5,011 bases of DNA from an uncultured Clostridium sp. (lineage in GTDB: Bacteria; Bacillota; Clostridia; TANB77; CAG-508). Where the stretch lies: contig CALYZR010000069.1 of NCBI GenBank assembly GCA_945610215.1, positions 1 to 5,011 on the forward strand, in the 5' to 3' direction. Position numbers and translations under genes: made by a program. Of this stretch, positions 1 to 5,011 are shown piece after piece. The stretch's first letter is position 1, and every line of letters begins with the position of its first letter. The notes below the pieces were generated by a model. The model ran no database searches and had not been told where the DNA came from. It worked only from the letters and a program-made list of their open reading frames with translations.

Positions 1-484
1 AATTTTTATAAATTTTTACAATTTTTCCGGCAATAAAAGTTGCATTACTTTGTCCTAATGTTTCCCATATTAATTGTTGTGTTAAAACATATTGTTTCTT
101 TAATGCAGATGATGTTCCTCCATCTATAACATAATTTCCATGTTGTTTATACCATCCTAAATAAGCTACTTTACAAGCTTTTCTTAATTTTGAATCAACT
201 GGTGTATAATATTTTCCATTATAAATAGTTCCTGTATCAAAATCTACACCATGTTCTGCACAGAAAACTGTTCTTTGTTCATTAGTTGAGTAATTTATTA
301 ATCTTCTTAATAAAACTCCATATTGAGTATTTGCATTATCAGTTGTTTTAATGAATGAAGCAAATTGTCCTCCTACCCATTTACCTGTTCCTGATGCTGC
401 AAATATTGGTTGTGTTGTACTTAATAATGTTATCATCAGTAAGAAAAAAGCTATAATTCTTTTACTTTTTAACTTTTTCAACAT
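1..484 (-). CDS. Secreted thioester-domain (TED) surface adhesin, N-terminal part
   Basis: Partial gene: 161 codons are visible and the 3' end lies beyond position 1. Residues 1-30 form a signal peptide: a basic start (MLKKLKSKR), a hydrophobic core at about 10-22 and a cleavage site near PIFA-A (29/30). The mature part carries both signatures of thioester domains (PF08341-type): FC (Phe74-Cys75, in VFCAEHG) and the TQxxIW motif (TQQLIW, Thr135-Gln136 to Trp140). In characterised members the Cys and Gln side chains form an internal thioester that reacts with host or surface nucleophiles to give covalent adhesion. Cys75 and Gln136 are the predicted pair; Cys104 is a further cysteine. The 61-residue spacing fits the compact form of the family. 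Stalk repeats and an LPXTG-like sorting signal would be expected in the unseen C-terminal part. The start at 484 is fixed by AAAGGAGGAA at 491-500. A hairpin terminator lies just upstream. Family call is firm; ligand unknown. Confidence 0.85.
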   Translation of the reverse strand, partial: MLKKLKSKRIIAFFLLMITLLSTTQPIFAASGTGKWVGGQFASFIKTTDNANTQYGVLLRRLINYSTNEQRTVFCAEHGVDFDTGTIYNGKYYTPVDSKLRKACKVAYLGWYKQHGNYVIDGGTSSALKKQYVLTQQLIWETLGQSNATFIAGKIVKIYKN

Positions 485-504
485 TTAAAATTCCTCCTTT
501 TCCA

Positions 505-538
505 TAAAAAAAGAACAAGTTTTAATTAACCTGCTCTT
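505..538 (-). terminator. Intrinsic-terminator-like hairpin between the stalk-protein gene and the TED gene
   Basis: Read on the minus strand, AAGAGCAGG (538-530) pairs with CTTGTTCTT (519-511) over nine pairs, two of them G-U, around a 10-nt AT-only loop. A run of U follows immediately (512-506). It lies about 15 nt after the stop of the upstream gene, as a terminator would. It also ends only 4-5 nt before the Shine-Dalgarno sequence of the TED gene, so no promoter fits between hairpin and gene. Confidence 0.75.
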
Positions 539-551
539 ATAAAAATATTTA

Positions 552-579
552 ATTATCTCATATAATAATTTAAAGTCCA
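552..579 (-). promoter_or_regulatory. Weak candidate promoter for the TED gene
   Basis: On the minus strand, TGGACT (579-574, 4 of 6 matches to the -35 consensus) is followed after 16 nt by GATAAT (557-552, 5 of 6). A TG one base before the hexamer gives an extended -10. It overlaps the last codons and stop of the upstream gene. It would produce a leader that contains the hairpin at 505-538. In such AT-rich DNA chance matches are common, so this is only a candidate. Confidence 0.25.
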
Positions 580-1248
580 TTTACCACAATATTGGCAACT
601 CCATATCTCATATCCACAAGGACATTGTTTGTTATATTCTTCAAATATTATTTCTCCATTATGTACTTTATTGCTATAACTTAATATTAGATTATCATAA
701 TATGAAACTGCCTCATTATAACTATTAAACCATTTATTTGAATTACCAACTCCTACACCATGTTTACTATCAGAACACTTTGGTGTTTCTGGTTGTTTTA
801 TTTCAACTTTTGTTTCTTCTTTTGGTTTTTGTGGTATTTTTGTTTCATATACTGGTGTTGATGGTTCTTTTTCTACTGTCTTTTTAGGTGTAGTAACAGG
901 TGTTGTTCTAGGTTGTTCTACTGGTTTTGAACTTTCTACTTTTTTCTCTTGTGTAACTACTGGATCTTTCTTTGGTTCTTCTTGAATATTGGTATTTTTA
1001 ACATTTACAATATCCGCTTCTTGTTGTATTTCTTCAACTTTCTCTTGTTCTTCTACATTGTTTTCAACAGCAATCACTTCTGTATCTTCTTTTTCTTTGT
1101 CATCAGTATTATTTATTTCAGTTACAATCTCTTTCTCATTTTCCATTTTACTTAGACTTAATTTCTTTGATTTTATAATCATCATAATCGCAAATAATAC
1201 CACTATTAAGGCTATAATTATTAAAACTAATATCTTTTTACTTTTCAT
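553..1248 (-). CDS. Membrane-anchored stalk protein with C-terminal cysteine cluster, function unknown
   Basis: A 231-residue protein. Residues 5-26 are a single strongly hydrophobic helix flanked by lysines (MKSKK before, KSKK after), read here as an uncleaved anchor with the rest outside. Residues about 35-155 are low complexity: first Glu/Asn/Val-rich, then Pro/Lys/Glu/Thr-rich, as in cell-wall-spanning stalks. The C-terminal ~75 residues form a distinct domain with Cys158, His163, a GVGNSNKWF stretch, a helix with Tyr-Tyr (183-184), then CPCG (209-212) and CQYCGKW (218-224). The Cys-x-Cys-x6-Cys-x2-Cys spacing looks like a small zinc-binding fold, though disulfides are also possible if it is extracellular. 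I recall similar WSCPYCGKW-like tails in other Firmicutes proteins but know no named function. The start is placed at 1248 rather than the ATG at 1257 because AAGGAG (1263-1258) abuts the latter and is 9 nt from the former. It precedes the TED adhesin gene, suggesting a shared surface role. Confidence 0.75.
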   Translation of the reverse strand: MKSKKILVLIIIALIVVLFAIMMIIKSKKLSLSKMENEKEIVTEINNTDDKEKEDTEVIAVENNVEEQEKVEEIQQEADIVNVKNTNIQEEPKKDPVVTQEKKVESSKPVEQPRTTPVTTPKKTVEKEPSTPVYETKIPQKPKEETKVEIKQPETPKCSDSKHGVGVGNSNKWFNSYNEAVSYYDNLILSYSNKVHNGEIIFEEYNKQCPCGYEIWSCQYCGKWTLNYYMR

Positions 1249-1257
1249 TACTACCAT

Positions 1258-1263
1258 CTCCTT
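1258..1263 (-). promoter_or_regulatory. Ribosome binding site deciding the start of the stalk-protein gene
   Basis: AAGGAG on the minus strand. It directly touches the ATG at 1257, which is too close for initiation, and lies 9 nt before the in-frame ATG at 1248, a normal spacing. The downstream ATG is therefore the likely start and removes the first three residues (MVV) of the longer reading frame. Confidence 0.8.
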
Positions 1264-1271
1264 ATAGCTTA

Positions 1272-1299
1272 ATTATATGCTTTTTAGAGATAAAAACAA
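1272..1299 (-). promoter_or_regulatory. Candidate sigma-A-type promoter of the stalk-protein gene
   Basis: On the minus strand, TTGTTT (1299-1294, the TTG of the -35 consensus retained) is followed after 16 nt by a perfect TATAAT (1277-1272). The Shine-Dalgarno sequence starts 8 nt further on, so the 5' leader would be very short (about 15-20 nt). The perfect -10 and its position support the call; the weak -35 and the high AT content limit it. Confidence 0.45.
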
Positions 1300-1302
1300 A
1301 TG

Positions 1303-1346
1303 TATAAATTATTATATAAAATATATTAAATAATATTATAATAATT
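1303..1346. repeat. 44-bp stretch of A/T only containing a 10-bp perfect inverted repeat
   Basis: Positions 1303-1346 contain no G or C. AATTATTATA (1307-1316) and TATAATAATT (1337-1346) are exact inverted repeats around a 20-nt AT spacer that is itself partly self-complementary. It lies between the repeats after parB and the promoter of the next gene. Possible roles are an UP-element-like promoter booster, a DNA-unwinding stretch or simple intergenic AT drift; the sequence alone does not decide. Confidence 0.5.
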
Positions 1347-1396
1347 CTCTTTTAGTTTGTAATATAGTATGTATTTAAAAGGGATTGTAAGGGAAA

Positions 1397-1455
1397 ACTT
1401 TGTAAAGTGTTCACACAAACAAGTATAACTAAATATATCTAATTTTGTTCACACA
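1397..1455. repeat. Direct repeats of a 10-mer and two touching palindromes directly after parB (possible centromere or operator)
   Basis: TGTTCACACA occurs exactly twice, at 1408-1417 and 1446-1455, 38 bp apart start to start, about four turns of B-DNA and so on nearly the same face. The left copy lies in a 10-bp palindrome GTGT-TC-ACAC (1407-1416). It overlaps by two bases a second palindrome, ACTTT-GT-AAAGT (1397-1408). The right copy directly abuts the parB stop codon. The arrangement suggests binding sites for a dimeric protein. ParB is an obvious candidate given the position, but neither copy matches the Spo0J-type parS consensus (TGTTNCACGTGAAACA), so the role is inferred. Confidence 0.5.
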
Positions 1456-2406
1456 CTATCTTGAATTTCTTTCTTGTTTTATTCGTTCTCGCCTAATATA
1501 ATCTTGCACACATTGAATAATAAAATCTTCAACATTTCCAGATTCTTTAACTCTACTTGGAATATATTTTTCTATTTTTTCATTGTGTATCTTTATATAT
1601 TCTTTTTGATTTGGCTTTTCCTGTTGCAATATTTCTTCTATTTTTTCTTCTGTTAGGTTTCCTTCTTGTTCTAATTTCTTTAATCTTATTGCTTGACTTA
1701 AAGAAGGTGTTACCTCATCAAATTCAAATATATTTTCTACAACATATTGATTTTCTTCACTTAAATATGATAATTCTACTGCTGGTCTAAAAGCTATTCT
1801 TTTGTTATCAACTTGTTCTAATAACTCTGGTATTAAATAAGTAAGTCGAATATATCTCTGTATAGTTCTTGCACTTTCTCCAACTTCTTCTCCCATTCTT
1901 TCTGCACTTTCTAACTTTCCGTCCAATGGTCGGGAAGTTTCATTTTCTTCTAAATCAACTCTTTTCCCCTGATGTTTCATAGCTTCAAGTTTCATTTTAT
2001 ATGCAAATGCTTTTTCACTAGGCAATATTTCTTCTCTTTGAATATTACTATCTACCATAAGAATTGTTGCCTCATCATCAGTTAATTCTTTAACAATACA
2101 TTTTATTTTATCTATTCCTGCAAGTTCACACGCTCTTTTTCTTCTATGTCCAGAAATCATTTGATAATTTCCTTCTCCTCGTTTTCTTACTATAACAGGT
2201 AATAAAACTCCATGTTCTTTTACACTTTTAACCATTTCTTCCATTTTATCATCATCTATAACTCTAAAAGGGTGGTCTGGAAATTCTCCTATTTTATATA
2301 GTTCTATTTCCTTTACCTCATCAACAACTGGATTATCTCTTTGTTCTTGAATTGTAAATAAATCATCTAACTTTGGAAGTACCATCTTTTTGTCTTGTTC
2401 TTTCAT
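1456..2406 (-). CDS. parB: ParB/Spo0J-family partition protein, Tn1549-like mobile-element type
   Basis: A 316-residue ParB. The N-terminal CTP-binding (ParB/sulfiredoxin) domain at about 32-125 shows LLPVIV (68-73), the GHRRKRA box (86-92) with the arginines that contact nucleotide phosphates in this family, and the SNIQREE motif (120-126). A central helix-turn-helix domain spans about 128-215, with the recognition unit near 168-191 (ESARTIQRYIRLTYLIPEL). The C-terminal part (about 265-312) ends in a basic helix likely used for dimerisation. ParB clamps DNA at a centromere (parS) and stimulates the ParA ATPase to segregate the replicon. The N-terminal LPKLDDLF and the run SEKAFAYKMKLEAMKHQG match ParB proteins of Tn1549-like conjugative elements as I know them, rather than the chromosomal Spo0J. 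The start is supported by AAAGGAGG (2423-2416), 9 nt upstream and inside parA, which it overlaps by 44 nt. No terminator hairpin is obvious after its TAG stop. Confidence 0.93.
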   Translation of the reverse strand: MKEQDKKMVLPKLDDLFTIQEQRDNPVVDEVKEIELYKIGEFPDHPFRVIDDDKMEEMVKSVKEHGVLLPVIVRKRGEGNYQMISGHRRKRACELAGIDKIKCIVKELTDDEATILMVDSNIQREEILPSEKAFAYKMKLEAMKHQGKRVDLEENETSRPLDGKLESAERMGEEVGESARTIQRYIRLTYLIPELLEQVDNKRIAFRPAVELSYLSEENQYVVENIFEFDEVTPSLSQAIRLKKLEQEGNLTEEKIEEILQQEKPNQKEYIKIHNEKIEKYIPSRVKESGNVEDFIIQCVQDYIRRERIKQERNSR

Positions 2407-3188
2407 TATCTAATACCTCCTTTGCTAAATTATTGTATGCGTTTGCAACAGGACTGTTTTTATCAAATTCAAATATACTCTTTCCTGTTGATGTTGATTT
2501 TGCAGTATTTATTGCTTTTGGTATTTCAGTACCATATATTTTCACATATTGTCCATAATTGTCGATTAAATTTGCTCTAACATCTTTCGATAAATTTGTT
2601 CTTTTATCTACTAATGTAAGTAATACTCCACCTATTTTCAAATTAGGATTTATTTGCTTCTGTACTCTCGTAACTGTCTTTAATAAATGTCCCATTCCTT
2701 TTGCAGCTAGATATTCTCCCTGTACTGGAATTATTATCTTATCACTACAAGCAAGTGCATTTATTGTTATCATTCCAAGAGATGGCATACAATCTATCAA
2801 TACATAATCATAGTTATCTTTAATACCTCTTATAGAATTTTTAAGCGTGAACTCTCTGCTCATTGCATTAACTAATGAAAACTCTATTGCTGATAAATCT
2901 AAATTTGCAGGAATTAAATCTACTCCTTCTTTATGATGAAGAATAGCATTTTCTGCATTTATTTCATTATCACATATAGTATCAGACATTAATGTTCCAA
3001 TAGTATTCTGCAATTCATCTTGATTATAGTAACCCATACAAGTAGTTAAATCTCCGTTGTGGATCTGCATCAATTAGTAATACTCTTTTTCCTTGTTTAC
3101 TAAGTGCAACTCCTAAACTAAATGTAGTTGTTGTTTTTCCAACTCCACCTTTTTGATTTGCTATTGCAATTATCTGACACTTTCCCAT
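2363..3188 (-). pseudogene. parA: ParA partition ATPase, split by a one-base frameshift
   Basis: A Walker-type ParA ATPase that drives DNA partition with ParB. The first frame (ATG at 3188) encodes 44 residues: Walker A KGGVGKTT (13-20) and the deviant motif DADPQ (40-44). It then runs on with unrelated residues to a stop at 3024. The rest of ParA is in another frame from 3055 ([10 protein letters not shown]) to the TGA at 2363-2365. Skipping one C (plus-strand G3056) joins them into a 274-residue protein of normal length, with Walker B VLIDCMPS at about 129-136 and a C-terminal end like that of Tn1549-like ParA. All 230 downstream codons are open, so the lesion is recent, a sequencing error, or tolerated. 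As it stands, the first product lacks Walker B, and the second, which could start at the ATGs at 3073 or 3070, lacks the P-loop. A terminator-like hairpin sits just upstream; parB overlaps the 3' end. Confidence 0.88.
3050..3062 (-). other. Frameshift site in parA
   Basis: The minus strand reads CCA CAA C GGA GAT. Without the single C (plus-strand G3056) it encodes P-Q-G-D, the invariant continuation of the ParA motif DADPQGD. With it, frame one reads CAA CGG AGA and ends 29 nt after this site. There is no homopolymer and no good slippery codon: a Gln tRNA on CAA would re-pair poorly with AAC. An insertion or base-call error is therefore more likely than programmed frameshifting. CGG is expected to be rare in so AT-rich a genome. 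Confidence 0.85.
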
Positions 3189-3193
3189 TCTTG

Positions 3194-3200
3194 CTCCTTT
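3194..3200 (-). promoter_or_regulatory. Ribosome binding site fixing the parA start
   Basis: AAAGGAG on the minus strand, 5 nt before the ATG at 3188. A longer frame opening with TTG at 3206 would place this site inside the coding region and has no Shine-Dalgarno sequence of its own. [15 protein letters not shown] is also the usual N-terminus for this ParA type. Confidence 0.85.
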
Positions 3201-3204
3201 CCTC

Positions 3205-3237
3205 AAAAAAAGAGCTAACTCCTAAAAGCTAACTCTT
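3205..3237 (-). terminator. Intrinsic-terminator-like hairpin immediately before parA
   Basis: On the minus strand, AAGAGTTAGCT (3237-3227) pairs with AGTTAGCTCTT (3220-3210) over eleven pairs, two of them G-U, around a 6-nt loop. The run of T continues to 3205. It begins 11 nt after the stop of the 207-residue gene. The U-tract ends 4 nt before the parA Shine-Dalgarno sequence, so parA needs read-through or a promoter upstream of the hairpin. Confidence 0.8.
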
Positions 3238-3248
3238 GTCTTGAATAT

Positions 3249-3872
3249 TTATTCCTCTGTTATTTCTTTATCATCTTGTAAATGAGTAGAAACATATATA
3301 AACTCCTCATCATCTGCTAATTTACCAAATAAATTGTTAAGTCCTGCAATAAAAGGTTTTATATCTTCTTGAACATTATAACTATATGAATAATTCAAAT
3401 AGTATTCATTTAAATTATCATATAAAGGTACAATATTTACTAATCCTGGTCTTATCTTTTTTCTTAATATTACCCAATTAGGTATATCGTCTTTTATAAT
3501 ATTAACAATTTTATCTTCAGAAATTAACATTCTCATAATTCCATTCATTATATCTGAAAAGTCTTTTTCTTCATCACAAAATATTTTATTCATCATAGCA
3601 CTCATTGACCTTACAAAATCTGATAAGTAATCATCTTTTATACAAGCAAAGCAATCAGTTTCTATTTCATCTAAATACCCTATTGCTGTTAAACACTCAT
3701 AATAATTTGATGCCATAATATAATAAAATTGTTCAAATTCTTTCTTTAAGTTTCTTGAGTTCATCTTCTTTATATAAATACCTGTCTCCTTTCTTATAAT
3801 CTCTTTAATCTTTTCTGTTTCTTTTTTAATTTTTTCATTATTTTTTGGTTTGTTGTTTTCATTTTTTTTCAT
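3249..3872 (-). CDS. Hypothetical protein of 207 residues, Lys-rich N-terminus
   Basis: I do not recognise a family. Residues 1-47 are Lys/Glu/Asn-rich and probably a disordered or coiled-coil basic segment (MKKNENNKPK onward). Residues about 48-185 look mainly helical, with an aromatic patch FYYIMASNYYEC (49-60), a Cys-x2-Cys pair (74-77, DCFAC), a Met-rich stretch (MSAMMNK, 90-96; MNGIMRM, 109-115), PNWVILRKKIRPG (131-143) and a Tyr-rich run YYLNYSYSY (157-165). The last 20 residues are acidic. No signal peptide or membrane segment is seen, so it is probably cytoplasmic. The start at 3872 is supported by GGAAGGAG (3890-3883), 10 nt upstream. It lies between two hairpin terminators, after queH and before parA. 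The gene order leaves open whether it belongs to the par-bearing element or to the chromosome. The basic N-terminus could suit nucleic-acid contact, but that is speculation. Confidence 0.75.
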   Translation of the reverse strand: MKKNENNKPKNNEKIKKETEKIKEIIRKETGIYIKKMNSRNLKKEFEQFYYIMASNYYECLTAIGYLDEIETDCFACIKDDYLSDFVRSMSAMMNKIFCDEEKDFSDIMNGIMRMLISEDKIVNIIKDDIPNWVILRKKIRPGLVNIVPLYDNLNEYYLNYSYSYNVQEDIKPFIAGLNNLFGKLADDEEFIYVSTHLQDDKEITEE

Positions 3873-3901
3873 TTTCTTTTTACTCCTTCCTTTTTGAAGG
3901 C

Positions 3902-3933
3902 AAAATAAAAAATCTAATATTTCTATTAGATTT
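3902..3933 (-). terminator. Intrinsic-terminator-like hairpin after queH
   Basis: On the minus strand, AAATCTAATA (3933-3924) pairs perfectly with TATTAGATTT (3919-3910) around a GAAA tetraloop, followed by TTTATTTT. The stem is ten pairs but only one is G-C, so it is weaker than the other two hairpins. It lies 39 nt after the queH stop and its U-tract ends 11 nt before the Shine-Dalgarno sequence of the 207-residue gene. A TATAAG at 3939-3934 could be a -10 element, but a start there would fall inside the hairpin. Confidence 0.6.
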
Positions 3934-3972
3934 CTTATATATGTTAGATATTATTTCAATAACTATAATATT

Positions 3973-5007
3973 TTATTTTTTCTTTAAATCTTTTGAATAA
4001 TATATTAAATCAGTACAAGTTAATTCTCCATCTTTTATTTCTTCTTTATAATTATCTATAAAGAAATTTTTAATTGTTTTCTCATATTTATCAAATCCCT
4101 GCTTAACATAGAAAGGAATATTATTCTCTGTTGTTCCTACCAACATTCTGTCATATTTCTGTTTATAATTACCACATAATGATTTTAAAAGTGTTTTTGC
4201 ATAACCTTTATTTCTGTAATTTTCTTTTGTAACTATGTTCTTTAACTCTAATGTTTTTCTATCAATGTGCAAAATAACTGCAATAGAAATTAGCTCATCT
4301 TCTTTTTTTAATGCATATACATCAGAATCGTTCAAATACTTATGTATCATGTCTTTTGAAGGATCTGCCTCTAAAAGTAAATAAATATAATCTTCTTTAT
4401 TTTCTATTTTTTTAACCTGCATTCTAGGCTCTTTCGGCATCTCGTAACCATTGGTATTACTGGCTTGCATACGATTGCGGTTATAATATCTCATCTCCTC
4501 CGAAAACACACATCCACAGTATTTTTGCATATATAGTCCTAGTTCTCTTGCTTTTGCTTGTCCTTCTCTAAATCCCACTCTAAAATCTCTATACACAAAA
4601 TCTAGTCCATATTCTTTTGCTAGTTCTTCCCCTACTCTTTTTAATGCCTCATGATTTTGATATGGGCTAACAAGAAGTGTTGTAGAAAAGCTATCATAAC
4701 CATTTTCACTTGCATACTTTGCGGTTTGCTCAAGTCTTACTCTATAACAATAATTTATACATCTATTTTCTAAATCTGATACAACATTTTTGCAAAATTC
4801 TCTTAGTCCATAATTTTCTTCAAAAATTGCATCTACATTAATCTGTTTGGTGTATTCTTTTAAACACTCTCTTCTTGCTTTATATTCCGTATATGGATGT
4901 ATATTAGGGTTAAACCAATATACTGTAGGTTCTATATTTTCGCTTCTTAATTCTTGTATACAATAAACACTACAAGGTGCACAACATGTGTGTAATAGTA
5001 ATTTCAT
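3973..5007 (-). CDS. queH: Epoxyqueuosine reductase QueH fused to a GNAT acetyltransferase domain
   Basis: A 344-residue two-domain protein. Residues 1-176 are QueH (formerly DUF208), the iron-sulfur enzyme that reduces epoxyqueuosine to queuosine at the wobble position of Asn, Asp, His and Tyr tRNAs, replacing QueG in many bacteria. Its signatures are HTCCAPC (6-12), RC-INY-CYRVRL (82-92), LLVSPYQNHE (111-120), YRDFRVGFREGQ (139-150) and KYCGCVFSEE (163-171), holding the expected cluster and redox cysteines (8, 9, 12, 83, 87, 164, 166). Cys83 and Cys87 are separated by three residues, where I would expect two. After a linker (about 177-197), residues 198-330 resemble a GNAT N-acetyltransferase: an acyl-CoA-binding R265-NKG-YA270 loop before a helix, and NNIPFYVKQGFDKYEK (295-310), typical of the last strand-helix part. 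QueH alone is usually about 180-230 residues, so the extra domain is real. The start at 5007 fits the family's N-terminus; its ribosome binding site is beyond the window. Acetylation substrate unknown. Confidence 0.92.
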   Translation of the reverse strand: MKLLLHTCCAPCSVYCIQELRSENIEPTVYWFNPNIHPYTEYKARRECLKEYTKQINVDAIFEENYGLREFCKNVVSDLENRCINYCYRVRLEQTAKYASENGYDSFSTTLLVSPYQNHEALKRVGEELAKEYGLDFVYRDFRVGFREGQAKARELGLYMQKYCGCVFSEEMRYYNRNRMQASNTNGYEMPKEPRMQVKKIENKEDYIYLLLEADPSKDMIHKYLNDSDVYALKKEDELISIAVILHIDRKTLELKNIVTKENYRNKGYAKTLLKSLCGNYKQKYDRMLVGTTENNIPFYVKQGFDKYEKTIKNFFIDNYKEEIKDGELTCTDLIYYSKDLKKK

Positions 5008-5011
5008 TTTT

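Noticed and set aside
949..1267. Plus-strand open frames of 68 and 92 codons opposite the stalk-protein gene
   Set aside because: They are antisense shadows of a low-complexity AT-rich gene: Phe/Ser/Ile-rich, no ribosome binding site, no family resemblance.
1397..1455. Canonical Spo0J-type parS site
   Set aside because: No 16-mer close to TGTTNCACGTGAAACA is present; only a partial resemblance to a half-site.
1474..2807. Several 60-82-codon plus-strand frames opposite parB and parA
   Set aside because: Antisense to strongly conserved genes, compositionally extreme and without start signals.
3024..3062. Programmed ribosomal frameshift in parA
   Set aside because: No slippery heptamer, stop codon in the shift position, or good re-pairing partner is visible at CAA C GGA, and ParA families are not known to use one; an insertion or sequencing error is simpler. 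Kept only as an outside possibility.
3213..3234. Direct repeat AGCTAACTC before parA as a possible attachment site or iteron
   Set aside because: The two copies are explained as the arms of a terminator-like hairpin, because AGCTAACT is nearly self-complementary with G-U pairs.
1..5011. tRNA or rRNA genes, CRISPR arrays, insertion sequences, integrase or relaxase genes
   Set aside because: No tRNA cloverleaf, regular repeat-spacer pattern, transposase or conjugation gene was seen on either strand, so mobile-element identity rests on the parA/parB type alone.

Overview
The window is very AT-rich DNA with every gene on the minus strand, strong AGGAGG-type ribosome binding sites and the standard code (TGA, TAG and TAA are all used as stops). 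This composition, the gene families and the Gram-positive type of cell-surface protein point to a low-GC Firmicute, probably an anaerobic, gut-type Clostridia or Erysipelotrichia relative. That assignment is inference; no rRNA or marker gene is present.

In the direction of transcription (right to left): (1) 5007-3973 encodes QueH, a tRNA epoxyqueuosine reductase, fused to a C-terminal GNAT acetyltransferase domain. (2) 3872-3249 encodes an unrecognised, probably cytoplasmic, 207-residue protein. (3) 3188-2363 is parA and 2406-1456 is parB, a partition pair closely resembling those of Tn1549-like integrative and conjugative elements of Firmicutes. parA carries one extra base at 3056, directly after the deviant Walker motif DADPQ, which splits it into two reading frames. 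(4) 1455-1249 is a non-coding gap with a repeated 10-mer, two touching palindromes, 44 bp without any G or C, and a likely promoter. (5) 1248-553 encodes a membrane-anchored protein with a long Pro/Glu/Lys/Thr/Val-rich stalk and a C-terminal Cys cluster. (6) 484-1 is the N-terminal part of a secreted protein with a thioester domain (Cys75/Gln136), a type of covalent surface adhesin; it continues beyond the window.

Three themes stand out. The par pair marks a mobile or extrachromosomal element or a remnant of one, but no integrase, relaxase, rep or conjugation gene is visible, so the boundary with chromosomal DNA cannot be placed. Three genes (207-aa protein, parA, thioester protein) each have an intrinsic-terminator-like hairpin with a U-tract ending only about 4-16 nt before the Shine-Dalgarno sequence, leaving no room for a promoter between; this suggests read-through or attenuation control, or promoters hidden upstream. 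The two left-hand genes look like a cell-surface module, one protein anchored in the membrane and the other secreted and able in principle to bind covalently to a host or surface ligand.
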